A stretch of DNA of 64,000 nucleotides, taken from the NCBI RefSeq assembly GCF_002288925.2, contig NW_022098022.1:1951622-2015621 (forward strand), given 5' to 3'. The notes under the pieces are model-generated. The model had not been told where the DNA came from, made no database searches, and saw only the letters and a program-made list of their open reading frames with translations. The translations under genes and the position numbers were made by a program. Shown here piece by piece: positions 45,054 to 57,512 of the stretch. How positions within the stretch are numbered: position 1 is the stretch's first letter; the number at the start of each line of letters is the position of its first letter. This DNA is from Delphinapterus leucas (Eukaryota; Chordata; Mammalia; Artiodactyla; Monodontidae).

Positions 45054-46599
45054 AAATTTTTTGTACTTTGAAGTGCTGCTCATAATGATGCTTTTGTAAA
45101 CAAAGTACTATAACAAATGAAGACTGCTTCATAGCCTTCGGATTATTTTTTTATCTAATACCATGCAAATATGTTGCCAAGTAGCAACTAGAGGAGGGCA
45201 GCAGCAAAATTAAATGCCTACAACTGCCATTAGCAATTGTGAAAAATTATTAATCTGCCTGCAGGAAACTAATGGACATGATTAGAGAAACCAGAAGTCT
45301 TTATCTTATTGAAATCAATAGCCTAGATGTATTCCCATCAGATAATGAATTACAGTTTCGTGAGCTGAAGATTAAATATGCCTTAGTATATACAGCCTGC
45401 CCACACCTATCAATTTTATGTCTCTATTACTCCATCTGGTTTATACTAACACTGTATCATAGCTAACCATCTCTATTTTCAAAAATGATAGTTATTTAGA
45501 CACTACATAAAAAAGATACGAAAGTAAATCCATGTTTTGTTTCCTCAGGGCTTAAAAACCAAACCAGCAACAATGGAATTCTAGTTAATTTATATCAAGT
45601 AAGGTGACTGGGAAATGAAAACTCTTTTTTTTTTTTTAACCTCTTAAAAACACACAGGCTATGTTTACATGTGTGCAGTTATATGAACTCAAAGTGAAAG
45701 AGTTATGATTACGATGAACTCTACATTATCCACACGCACATGGAAATAAATGGAACAAAAGCCTATTTTTGAGTGTTTCATGGAATCACAAAGTAGACTG
45801 TTTGTGTCTAGTCCCTTTTGTGTATATGAATCTAACCTAAATCCAAATGTGAACATGAATATATTAAACTTTTATGCAACTGTGCTTTATTAAATATCTA
45901 CTGGAGTCTGGTTAATTGAGATTAGAGCTTAATAGAAAATCTTTTATAGGATGCATGTTTTATGCCAGAAGGGACATCTACTAAAAACTAACTGTGAAAC
46001 AGTCCACATTAAGACAAGAATTCTGGGAGAGAGTGGGGAAAGTGTTGCGTGTACCTTGGATACCATTCAAGGATATTCAATTACAGAAGAATGAAAGGAC
46101 TATTGTTTCAGGGAATCACGTATATGGTTTTCTCTATAAGGTGGTTTTAAAGTAGGATTCCAGTGTACTTCTGTCTGAGAACAGTAAACTTCTACTAGCT
46201 CTGGCATTCCCAGAGGAAGATGAATACCTGAAAGACACTGATTTGAACTAAAGTTTCTCATATAGATCCCAGTAAGGAAGGCTTTTCTTTATACAGTGTA
46301 TTGCAAAGTGTTGCCTTTAATAATGTAAAATCTCTACCTCTTCAGCTGTTGGGTAAGAAATTTTCGTACTGAAATCCAAGAGCTGAGCGTAGTGGCCACA
46401 AAGTAGGAGAGGGCTCGAAAGTGGGTTTATTACGTGAGAATCCACTATACTGGTGGAGCAAATCACGTTGGCAGGACACTGTGAAGTTTAGAGTCACATA
46501 CTGCGAGTTGCCTTCTAGCTGATCTCAAAGATAATTTAAAGAGCTAATTTTAAAGAGGCAGTAGGTCACAGTCCACAGATGGGGCAACAATCTCTGTGT
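45054..46599. other. Unique DNA, part resembling conserved non-coding sequence
   Basis: No repeat or gene recognised in about 1.5 kb. The segment 45,180-45,470 is of balanced composition with homeodomain-type words (for example AAATTATTAATCTG) and a 64-codon open frame without motifs (45272-45466). Confidence 0.4.
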
Positions 46600-46700
46600 A
46601 GTTCTTAGTTACTAACTGTGCTTCCACAATTTCCTCTCACTGGGTATCAGTTTTCTCTTCTGTAAAATAGGGATTACACATGCCTGTTGCCCTGTCCACA
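46600..46700 (-). mobile_element. MIR fragment, antisense
   Basis: GTATCAGTTTTCTCTTCTGT followed by AAAATAGGGATTACA is the MIR core on the minus strand. Confidence 0.65.
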
Positions 46701-48490
46701 TGGTACTGTTCTCTAATGAAAGGTGGTGCTTCTTTTGATCATTTTAACATATACAAAGTAATCAGAAAATAAGACAAGAATTAACCAAGAAAAACAGCAA
46801 ATATTGTTGGTTAATGCAAATAATAATGACCATTTTTCATGTCTGCAACTCCAAGGACCGAGTTACTTTCAGCTGATAGTCTCAGCCCTCTGTCATGTAA
46901 CTGTTTGCTGACATAGTGAAGAACTGGTCCTTACAGACTCGTTATATGGTGATGGGCTGCTTTTGCAAAGTGAAATAATCTGTGCTTTATGTGACGGAGC
47001 AGCACCTACCATTCAAAGAGCTAAATCAGCATAAAATTTCCCTTGTGAATACCATGGAGGGAAACTCATGGTGTGTGCAGGGAAACCTTTTGTGTCTCGT
47101 GAGCACTGGTGATGTTATTTTCAGTGCCGTCAGCCTTGTGTGTGGATCTGGTGATAGGTGTCAATCAACTCCAATCATTTACAATTTTGATTCGAGTAGG
47201 AAAATGTCTCTCACATTTGTCCTCTGGCAAACTTTCTGCAATATTCATCTAATAGAGCAAACTTGGAGGGAGGGCAATGACCATCTCCTCAATGACCCCT
47301 TAGTCCCAGGAGCGAAGTCTTTTCGCCCTTGAGAATATCTCAGAATATTTTAGGTGGAATGGCTAAGCAGAAAATCAGAACTGGATTCCATACAGCTTAT
47401 CACATTGTTTTCTACACTATAAAATGTGATTAATGCAATTGCAATAAATTCACATTGGTAAATCATTTCTTCCCTCTATCCCAGACCCTTACATGTTTAA
47501 TAATTTTTTCTCTGTGCTTATGTACTTCAATCATAAAAAATGTCTCGCCACACTTAGATCATACAATCTGCTCTCGTAGCCATGGATTTGACTTATTTAT
47601 TACTAAAGATCTGGTGCATGGACTATATACTTGATGCCTCCAACTTCTTAGAATCTATTCACTTCCTCCTGAAAACACTGTCACTAGCCTATAAAGGCCT
47701 TTATGCCAGTGAAAAAACAGTGTTCTCCATAAAAACATGTGCTGTCATCTGCCAGAAAATTGTCATGATCGCTATATACATGTGCACTGCTTCAGATGTA
47801 ACCTACGCCTCTTAGATTTGGGTCCTACACAGCCTGCACAAACATAAACTTTGATGCTGAATGTAGGAAGAAAAGGAGAGAAATCAAAGATAACTCTTGC
47901 CTGAAACCTGAGAGACTGGGAGAAAAGCATTGCTGTTAATAGGGCTAGAGTCATCCGGAAGAGCTGTTTGGAGGCTGGGAGACTATTACTTCAATTCTGG
48001 ATAAGTTTGAAAAGTGCTAAAATATCAGATAGGCACGTCCAGTGTGCTGAATAAAACTCTAAGGCGGAATGTGAGGGTTAGAGGTAACGGTTTTGGATTT
48101 ATCTGCATGAAGTGATATTTAAAACAAAGGGAATAGAAGAAGAGTGAGTTCCAAAAGAAATTAAAGACAAAGAAAGACCCTTGATAGGCCCGTTTTCTTA
48201 AAATATGGAAGGAATAGCAAGATTTTAAGGAGAGGATCCCTGTATACAGTTGCACTGTTGTGCACTGCACAACTCTGTCTGGTGCCAGCCATATCTTAGT
48301 CATCATAGCTTCTCTAGGAGATGGCAGTAAAATGTCTTGATGGAAGGAGCCCTCTTTCTAACTTATAGAGAAGAATAACAGACTAGCATTTGCCACACCA
48401 TAATGAGCTTATCTTTCAAAATTTTTCTTGACTACCTTCTCAAATAATCTTAAAGTAAATCTCTGACTAGGCCACAATCCATGTGTGGCC
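46701..48490. other. Unique DNA, no gene called
   Basis: Contains an octamer-type word ATGCAAAT at about 46,815. The longest open frame (46982-47332, 116 codons) has no domain, signal peptide or recognisable homology, and no upstream coding context, so I do not call it a gene. Confidence 0.4.
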
Positions 48491-48790
48491 CTTTAAAAAT
48501 TCTTCAGACTTCCACACACTAATAAATAGAATCTGAACTCTTTAGACGTACATTCAGGACTCTCCACAGTACTGTCCTTTAAGAATTATGCCTTCCAGCT
48601 CAAATAAACTTCTCACTCTCCACCAACTATATCCTATACTTTCCTGATTTCCAGAGTTTTCCCATGCTTCAGCAAAGGGTATTATTATAACTGTTTTACA
48701 GATGATATAACTGAAGTTTAAGTTAAGTATTTGTCCAAGTCATCCATTTCTAAAGTCTGTGCTCTTTGTCACAAGGATATGCCGTTCATA
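48491..48790 (+). mobile_element. Probable L2 fragment followed by a MIR-like fragment
   Basis: 48,500-48,640 has an L2-like order (AATAGAATCTGAACTC, CATTCAGGACTCTCCACAG). 48,685-48,780 has a MIR-like core (ATTATAACTGTTTTACAG, GATATAACTGAAGTTTAAG). Both are strongly decayed. Confidence 0.45.
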
Positions 48791-49185
48791 CTAACTGAGT
48801 CTATGTATTAGTCGTATTTGTATAAATTACCTACAATATCATGTATATTTGTTGGATCAATTGCTTTATATACGCTAACATGTTGAAAACTCGAAATATG
48901 TGTAACCATTAAATAATTAAATTTAAATTTATTATTATTAATATTATTATCCAGTTGTCAGCTTATGCTAAAATAAAAGTCTCTGGGTAAAGAAAACATT
49001 TTGTGTTATTATTGTAATTTATAGACGTGAAGTATCACAAAGCGTTTCTAAGTATAAAATGACAGGTAGTCATGAAAATATTTCTTTGTTGCTCATGCCA
49101 ATAGGCCTATTAAAGCTTCCAATAATCAGAGTCAACTCTCATTTGTAATTGTTGAAAATGATCCATGGTGGAGCCACAGGAGCTC
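48791..49185. other. Unique AT-rich DNA with a short (ATT)n tract
   Basis: A tract of ATT units lies at about 48,930-48,952. Nothing else seen. Confidence 0.45.
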
Positions 49186-49955
49186 ACTCCTGTTGGGAAT
49201 TCAAAATGGTAGTGCTACTTCAGAAGATGTCTTTCAGTTTCTTACAAAGGCTAACAGTCTCCCCATATGATTCACCAACTGCACACCTACGTATTTGCAC
49301 AGATTAGTTGAAAGTTACTTATGTCCACATAAAAACCTGCACATGCATGTTTATAACAGCTTTATTCATAATTGCCCAAAATTAGAAGCAACCAAGATAT
49401 CTATCAAGACAGGTGAGTGGATAAACTATGGTATATCAGACAATGGAATATTACTAGGCAATAAAAAGAAATGAGCTATCAAGCCATGAAAAGGCATGGA
49501 GGAACCTCAAACAAACATTGGTAAGTGAAACAAGTCAGTCTGAAAATGCCACATACTGTATGATTCCACCACATGACATTCTGCAAACGGCAAAGCTACA
49601 CAGAGTAAAAACGTCAGTAGTTGCCAGGAATTAGGAGGGAAGCGGTGGAGCACAGGGGATTTTTAGGGGACTGAAACTCTTCTCCATGATACTATAATGG
49701 GAGATAAATGATGCTATGCATTTGGTAAAACCTACAGAACTAACTGTACAACACAAACAGTGAACCCTAATATAAACTATGACCTTTTCCTAATAATCAT
49801 TTATCAAACTGGTTCATCAATCGTAACAAATGTACTATGTTAACAATAGGAGAAACTGTGATGGAGGGAGGGGGGAATATATGGGAACTTTGCACGTTTT
49901 CTTTTTTTTTTTTTGTAGACCTAAAACCGCTCTAAGAAATGAAGTCTATTTACAA
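49186..49955 (+). mobile_element. Old L1M 3' end
   Basis: The order GTTGGGAATTCAAAATGG, GTCCACATAAAAACCTGCAC, TAACAGCTTTATTCATAATT, GACAATGGAATATTAC, GCCACATACTGTATGATTCC, TTGCCAGGAATTAGG and the final CTAAAACCGCTCTAAGAAAT follows the end of ORF2 and the 3' UTR of an old mammalian L1 (L1M type). It has many substitutions. Confidence 0.88.
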
Positions 49956-50149
49956 AAATCAGTATTAAAATTAATACGTATGTGACGTTATAAGAAATAA
50001 ACATTTGGCCTCTGCTCTCAGTTTCTGGCAAGGAGGTTCTAAAGCCCTTGGAATTTCCTGAGGGACTGAGTGAAAGGAATATCCTTCGTTGTTCACACTA
50101 AGCCCCTTTCAACCTGCCCTGGGTCTATGCTAATGAGGTGACTCCTGAA
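49956..50149. other. Unclassified DNA
   Basis: Probably the start of the repeat that follows, but boundaries are not visible. Confidence 0.3.
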
Positions 50150-50720
50150 GGAGAGTCTGGCTGCCGCAGGAACCAGCCATGTGCCTAGCTCTCAGGGCCA
50201 CACCACCCCCTTCTAGGAAGAGGAGGGGATTTAATTAAATCAATCCTCATTGGCCAATGATTTAATCAGTGGCGCTTCTGTGGACTCTCCATAAAAGTCC
50301 CCAAACAATGGCATTCGGAGAGTTTTGGAATTGGGTGCTGGGAGGGCGACTTGCTGCAGAGGGCAGGAAACTCCACCATCACTCACCCCCGTACCACCCT
50401 TGCGTGATGCACTTCTTCCATTTAACTGTTCATACGTCGTATGTGACTTATAATAAAACAGTAATAGTAAGGTGAGTACTTTCAAGCTCTGAGCCAACCC
50501 AGCAAATTCTGGAACCCAAGAGGGGCTCATGGGAAACCCCGATTTATATCAGGTTAGTCAGAAGCGTGGGAGGCCCAGATTCGTGATGGGTGTCTGAAGT
50601 AAGGGGCAGTCTTCTGGGACTGAGGCTGTACACCGTGGGCTCTGTAATAATTCTGAGTAGTGTCAGCGGTGGTGTGGGTAGTCATCTAATAGACTCACCG
50701 GCCATTTTCCTGTCTCTCTC
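50150..50720 (+). mobile_element. Old LTR-like interspersed repeat
   Basis: GGCCAATGATTTAATCAGTG, CTCCATAAAAGTCCCC, GGGTGCTGGGAGGGCG, a TATAATAAAACAGTAATAG segment with a poly(A)-type AATAAA near 50,452, then GGAACCCAAGAGGGGCTCAT, CCGATTTATA and GTGTCTGAAGTAAGGGGCAG follow a common mammalian repeat whose name I am not sure of. The TATA-like box, the downstream AATAAA and the primer-site-like GTCTGAAG segment suggest an LTR followed by leader sequence. Confidence 0.6.
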
Positions 50721-51734
50721 CCCTCGCCAGACGTTGGGGAATGCGACTGAAAGTCCCAACCCTCGAACCACTTGGTGGGCTCCACTGGCATTCAGCCCCC
50801 ATCCTTAAGTGCCTTCTAGAAGTCACCTCATTAACATATTATAAGAGACACCTTCAAACTCCCATCACTTAGTAAATTCCAAAGGTTTGGGGAGCTATGA
50901 GGCAGGAACCCTGGATGAAAACCAACTGTATATGAAAAAATATTCCAGACATATTTGGTCATCTAAATGACCAAATCTATTTTTCTTGTAAATCGCAATA
51001 ACACAACAGCCTACCTAATTACTTAATAAATACTAGTATTATTAGTAGCAGGAGTAACGACTTGACCAATATTCCTTCATTCCCCACTGGATTGTTCCAT
51101 GCTCCATCCCTTTTAGGATCTTCTCCCCGTCAGCAGTTTTAAGAACCACACCCTGAGGGGTAAGTTTCAATTCATCAGTACCATGCTATTGGTTCTGTAG
51201 TTCATACATTTGATAAGGAAGTTTTATCCATCAGTATGAGAGGAGTTGGTCCCAAAGTTTATGAGCTATAGTCCAAGATGCTGCTTTCTTTCTAAACATG
51301 TGCTGTAAATACAGCGCTGTAATTTAAAATAGTGCCCTCTAAATAGCTTGGAGGATAGAGTAAACCAATATAAGGTTGCCATAGCTGCAAGTTGATGTTT
51401 TAGGTCCTCCTCAAGTTTCTCCATTCCTGATAAAATCCTATCTCAATGATTATTATATAACAGCTTTTATCATCTCTGAATTCATCTTAGTTTCATACAC
51501 ACACATACACCTACCTACATATAACTTCTTAACTATTGGGATAAAAATGGACACAGTGCCACAGGTACATACACGTAAAAATCTTTTATGCTATCTGTAA
51601 TGGATCATTAATTATATTGACGTTGCACAACAATTTAATCTTTCTGCTTGCAGCTTAACTTTCTTCTCAAGGACAAGACTCTTAGATCCCTTTCCCTTCC
51701 TGCAGCATAGCAAAAAGCACAGACACTATATTCA
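50721..51734. other. Unique DNA
   Basis: No gene. A short ACACAC tract is near 51,500. No clear repeat. Confidence 0.4.
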
Positions 51735-51920
51735 CACAGTTCTTGTCTTAAAGTCTGGCTTCTCTCATTTACTGGTTTGCTGATGTTAGCTAGTTACTGA
51801 AAGGTCTCTGAAACTCAGCTTTATACTTAGAGAGTTGTATGAGGATCGAAGGAGAAAATGATACTTAAGGTGCCAAGCATATTCAATGCACTTAATTGAT
51901 GATGCTTATTATTATAATTT
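51735..51920 (-). mobile_element. MIR, antisense, diverged
   Basis: AAAGTCTGGCTTCTCTCATT, GAAAGGTCTCTGAAACTCAG and AGGATCGAAGGAGAAAATGA follow the minus-strand MIR in order. Confidence 0.6.
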
Positions 51921-52045
51921 GGTTGGCTTAATCTCTAAATTTATTATACATGTAATTAATACTCACCCCTTGTCATTAGAAAAGTATGTCCACCAGAACA
52001 AATCCTAAGATAAACAAAACATGCTCCTTGATGGAATAAGCCATT

Positions 52046-52610
52046 TGTTAGGCAGAATTATAAAGATGACGCCTTACGATTCCTGTTCTCAAACTCTAAC
52101 CTAGGTATTGCAGGGATTCTGTAGTTGTAATTAAAGTCCCCAGTCAGTTGACTTTAAAATGTGGAGATTAGCCATAATGTGCCTGATTTAATGACACATC
52201 CTTTAACAGGTAGAAATGGAAGACACAATGAGAAGTCAGGGAGATTCAAAGTGTGAGATGGATTGGACACACTATTGCTGGCTTTGAAGATGGAGAGAAA
52301 CCACAAGCCAAGGATGCAGGCAGCCTCTGGAAGCTGAAAACAACACCCAGCCCACAGGCAACTAGAAAACAGAAACCTCAGCACTACAACCGCGAGGAAC
52401 TGGATTCTGCAAGCAAGCCGATTGATCGTACGAGTCTTCCTCCCTCTTCAGATAAGAGCCCGGGCTAGTCCAAACCTTGATTTTGGCTTAAGAGACCCTG
52501 TACGGAGGCCCAGGATCTCTGACCTATAGAACTGTGAGCCGATGAACAGGGACTGTTTTAAGCCATTAAGTGCTTGGTAGTTCGTTGTGCAGCAAGAGAA
52601 AATTAAGTCA
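52046..52610 (+). mobile_element. MLT1 LTR, near full length
   Basis: Starts TGTTAGGCAGAATTATAAAG, continues GCTGGCTTTGAAGATGGAGA, GCAGGCAGCCTCTGGAAGCT, TCTGACCTATAGAACTGTGA, TTTAAGCCATTAAGTGC and ends near AGCAAGAGAAAATTAA. This is the plus-strand MLT1 layout, the opposite orientation to the copy at 15,154-15,642. Open frames on both strands inside are chance. Confidence 0.9.
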
Positions 52611-53184
52611 TATTCTTTTGTTTCTGATGCTTTTTCTGGTGTAGTTCCTGGTTTATTGTAAGTGTGCAGCAAACATCTTTCCACGGAACGCTGAAATACG
52701 TTTTCAATGCTTATATTTTAAGAAAAGATATTTAAGATATAAAATACTATTTGTCCAGGATCCTACTGGTGAAAAGGAAGGAGAGTAAAAAAAAATCAAA
52801 GAAGTGTATTTCTACATCATTATATGGGGACACCATTGCTGGTTCCTTCTGGGGATTCAGATTTTAAATGAGCCAGTTCAAAGGTGCCTTGATATCCTTC
52901 TTGATGTGTCTGACACTCTCTAATATAGTTAAATTATATGCAAGTTGAAATTCCATCCTATTTCTATGATAGAAAGTTATTGATCCTATAGCTATCATGT
53001 TGCTGTCAAATAAACGCCCAATTCTTCTAATTTTCCTTTCAAGTTTATTTTAATTTTGTACTTTAAGCATTGGCATCATACTCCAATCATTTAAAGTAGT
53101 GTTGATGAGGGCTCCTTTAAGGGCAGTTTGCATGGTAACTAAGAAAGAAAACTCTCCTTCTACTTGAAACTGTCCACCGCTGTA
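52611..53184. other. Unique DNA
   Basis: No feature recognised. Confidence 0.45.
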
Positions 53185-53345
53185 GCTGCAAGCCTGGGGC
53201 AAGTTACTATCCCTCCCTGTGTCCCAGTAACCTCATCCACAGAAAGGGGTGAATCACTGTGCCTATTTCAAAGTTTGTTGTGGGAAAACAGGGAATGAAC
53301 ATACGCAAAGTCCTTAGATCAGCGCTCGACACCATAAGATCCACA
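53185..53345 (-). mobile_element. MIR, antisense
   Basis: GGGGCAAGTTACTATCCCTC, CAGTAACCTCATCCACAGAA, AAGTTTGTTGTGGGAAAACA and CAAAGTCCTTAGATCAGCGC follow the minus-strand MIR in order. Confidence 0.75.
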
Positions 53346-53739
53346 CGAGTATGTGCCACCATCGCTTAATTTTGCATCTCTATATTCAGAAGTCAAACAC
53401 TGCCGTTACATAGAATCTAAGCAGTTAGGAGCATCCCTTTGGTGGTAACCCTGTGAAATTTCATTTTTACCCCTCTGATGGCAACAAAATCGCTTTGAAT
53501 TAGCGCTTTTTAATACTCTGGCGTCTCTAAGCACTCACATTCCCAAAGGGGAAAAACTTCTTTTTTAATTCAAAATCCTTCCTTCTATGAGAAGAATGTT
53601 AGCTTTTCTAGAAAGTTAAAAAAAACCAAAATAGTGAATTCGAGGTCCATGGCCATGACATGCCAACGGGAGGCTGGAGAGTAGCTGGTGTGTCCTCTGA
53701 AGACTGACACCACTTCCAACATGCACCCCTCGGCCTCTC

Positions 53740-53970
53740 GTAAATTACTGCCGAAACGTGCGGCCGAGGGTCACGGGCACGTTAGCCCACTGACTGGAAC
53801 ACAGAAGGCGACTTCTGAACTCGCTTTTCCAGGACTCAAAGGATAACGCAGCAGCGCCACCTAGTCGTCCAAGTTCAACGTGCTCCTTACTTATACTTAC
53901 AGGGAATTCAGGCTGCTTTGACAAGCAGGAATGTAAAATCTGAGTTTCTGTTACTGCTGACGTCACCCCT
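53740..53970. promoter_or_regulatory. Candidate regulatory cluster: CpGs, CTCF-like site and CRE
   Basis: A patch of about a dozen CpG dinucleotides in about 140 bases (53,748-53,885) stands out in an AT-rich, CpG-poor setting. It holds a CTCF-like motif on the minus strand (53854-53866, CGCCACCTAGTCG, 12 of 13 matches to the reverse core) and, about 90 bases on, a perfect palindromic cAMP-response element TGACGTCA (53958-53965). I see no interspersed repeat here that would explain the composition. It could be an enhancer or a small promoter; no transcript is visible. Confidence 0.35.
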
Positions 53971-56900
53971 GTATTTATTTTAAGAAATACTCCTCTTCAG
54001 CAAGCGACAGAAGCGATAACTTCAAGGTTCAGGTTAAGGTAACTATTCCTCTTGTTTGCTGCATTTATACCGGAGGGTTAACAAACCGCACCTACTTATT
54101 CTCAACACTGTTCTTGAATTTTGCTTGTATCTGAATTACGCATCTACCGCATCAGCGCATTCATTGTACGTTACTGTCTGTCCCAGAGTTTCCAGCGTCA
54201 CAAAGTAGGGCCTATGCTTTCCATTAAAGTGAAGACAGTATATAGAATATTCCAAGGGTGAAATCAGACATTTTATTACACGCTGCTTAAGAGATAACTG
54301 TTTGATTCTGTAATAAGGCACACACAGAGTTAATGGTCTACATTCTTCACTCAGCCTGGGGGAGGTGTGCAGGTAGAATTGGAAGCTCACAGGTGACTAA
54401 CAGCCACATACACTCGACAGAAGCGGGTTCTCTGAGTCAGAAGCACCTGCCATCCTGCCATATCCAGACCGGACTTGAACACCTGGGGTAAGGCCTGGGA
54501 ATGTCTGTGCAGTGAGCTGGAGGAAAGTACAGGATTCTCAGAGGTGAGGGAGGGCCCACAGATGGTCCAGCTCCATAAAGAGCTGCCATGTTGATTGACA
54601 AGTGGTGGGAGTGGAGGAAACCACACCAGCAAAGTTATGTCTACAGGAGTAACCCCTCACCTATGACGTTACTGTGTCACCCAACTTCAGGATGAAGAAA
54701 GCAGAAACAATACCACCGATGAATCACCATTCCATCCTCTTCAATGTGCACGGACAGAGTCCTCCTGAGGTGGGAATACGCTGCCAGCCTTCCTTCCTCT
54801 GCCAAAGAGGCTGGGAATCTGCTGCTAATTCTAATAGCCACAGGACGAGCGGTGAGGAAGAAGAAACCCCAAGACGTTGCTCTCAGCCAGCCCTTTCTTC
54901 CTTTTTATAAAGCACGGCTATACTCAGACTAAAGTAATATAATCCCTCTCCTTCCGCCTTTTCTTTTTTCCTTCTTCCCTTACATCTTTTAAAAAAAAAT
55001 TTCTATTGAACTCATTTACTTACTAAAATTAAAGACATTTCTGAGCTTTTCAAAGCTTCCCTTCTTTACCAGAAGATGCAGATTAAATACTTACAAAAAG
55101 TAAAAATCACGAAGACCGCTTTAAATCAAGGATAGCACTTAACAAAGTATCACTCAATCAAATAGTACAATGGTAGCAGGCAAGTAATTTAAACACAGGA
55201 AATATTTTAAGCTTCTAGGAAATCTATTTTCCTTAAAACTACAACAAAAGCGTATATTTACATATTTCATGTAAATTTAAAGTACACTTTCAGATCAACT
55301 TGTCAACCCACTCAGATGTTTTCCACAACTGTAGGTGACTTTACAGTATTGACGAAAGATGGAGAATTACGCAGGACTAAAGCAAAATACTTACGTTCGG
55401 TATAATTCCTTCCTCTCAAAGGATGCCTTAAAATCCCATATAATTATAGATTAAAAACTGAGAATCTACATAAAGGTCTTGCTTTAGAGTCTGTGCTCTC
55501 ATCCAACAAGTTCACATGAACTAGCTTCTTGAATGTATACCTGCAGCAAATACAGAGTTAAGTACTCATGGAGATTAATGTTAACGGGACAGAATACAAT
55601 CGATAGTATTATTCAAATCTTCCGGCAACCATTTTCCTTCCACATGGTGATTTGAGTGCTTGGCGTTTAGTGTTTGTGGCGGCATCTGCTAACTGATCTT
55701 CAAACCTCTTACTGCTTCCTCCTGAACAGACAACCTAAACTATATTTTCCTTTCTCCTTTGCAGTAACTTGCAGCAATAGATTGTGACAGGAAGTAATGT
55801 GCAGCACCTACAGACCCGACCCGTTTAAAAAAAACAAAACAAAACTGTGTTCCTCTTCACCGGCCGCTTGATGCAGTAAGCAGGGAACCTTGAAAATCAA
55901 ATATTGAATACGGCTGAGCCGTAAGAAGGCTGGAAAAACACAGAGCCATGCTATAGGGTGGCAAAGGTGATAAATCCATGGTCCATAGTGAACTGGAAGG
56001 CAGATTAAAGGTAGCTCTAGCTGAAATGAATGGAAAAAGAACAGTAGTGTGTGTTGATGTTACTTTTATTTAGCAAAGAACTACAAGAAAAGGATGAGTT
56101 TAGGCATGGATTCTAAGCAGAAACGTAAAAGACGTGAGAGAATCTAGAAATATGAGAACTTTAAGATTGGAAAGGCCAATTGTTTTAGACCTCAGAGTAA
56201 GAAGTAAGGATGACAGGGGCTTTGAAAGACATAGCCCATTAAGACCCTGACAAGGGCATCAATCAGATTAAGGGTGTGGACTCCCCCAGCTGGTCTGTTA
56301 TCTCCAATGGCCTCAGGTTGGCTACCAAATGGGGGGAGAGAATGAGAGAGACAAAAATAAAGTCATAAGAATTCTGTCTGAGAAAGAACTTTGGGTTTGT
56401 TACTGATACACAGAACTTACTGAAAGCAAACAGAAAAGTCTACTAGGTTCCCAAAGAAACCACAAGCTTGGACTCTCTGAATTTTAATCCCATCAGCAGG
56501 CCCTCTAGCAAGAAGGAGAAAGAGATTGTGAAAGTTTGCAAGCCTAGGAAGAGGGCCTGGTGCCCAGTAAATATGTCTATGGGGAATAAAAGCACGGAAG
56601 AAACTCCCAGTGGCTACAGAGAACAATGCACAAGGTAATGCCTCACACAGTGCCAAACTGGCATCTAATCAAGGAAGCTTCCCTGCCACCAGCTTAAAAG
56701 AACCCCTCCGTGATCACCCAGAAAGACTCCATCACTGCCTTGGACCAGTGACTGCTGTGTGACTCCCCTTCTTTCCTTTTCTAAAGGGGAATGTTTCTGC
56801 AGTTACCTTATCCTTGCCTCTCCAGTATGTATGACACGTCGAAGAAGAACTGATAAGCCATCAGTTTGGTCCATGGGTCTCTGAACCACAAGGACCAATT

Positions 56901-57155
56901 TATGAAGATGGCAAATTTACACGCCTAGAGAGGCCAGGTTACCAGCACAGGTGAGTTAAACACTGCATATATTTGAAGAACTGTAGAGCCTCTGTTGGAC
57001 TGTAGAATAAGAGGTGACTGCCACGGCTCATTTTCTAAACAGTTTTTGCCATGTAGAAATGATGTTGCGGTTCCTTCCTTTTTTTTTTTTTTTTAAAGAA
57101 TACAGAAATCTGGATTTTTCTGTAATGTTGGATCAAAATATTAGAAGGAATTTTA
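53971..57155. other. Long unique stretch, no gene called
   Basis: About 3.2 kb in which I recognise no clear interspersed repeat, apart from a faint DNA-transposon or LTR-like patch near 55,720-55,820 and T runs near 57,078-57,094. Open frames 54387-54632, 54674-54910 and 54744-54932 overlap in different phases and are featureless. Confidence 0.4.
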
Positions 57156-57475
57156 TATATCATCAAAAAGAACGCAAATAACAAATGTTGGCTAGGATGT
57201 GGAGAAAAGGGAACCCTCGTGCACTGTTGGTGGGAATGTAAAGTGGTACAGCCACTGTGGAGAACAGTATGGAGGTTCCTCAAAAAACTAAAAATGGAGC
57301 TACCATATGATTCAGCAATCCCACTCCTGGGTATACATCGGAAGAAAAAAACCCACTAATTTGAAAAAACACATGCAGCCCAATGTTCATAGAGGTATTA
57401 TTTACAATAGCCAAGGTATAGAAGCAAAGCAAGTGCCCATCAACAGATGGATAAAGATGTGGTATATATGTGTGG

Positions 57476-57512
<37 letters not shown>

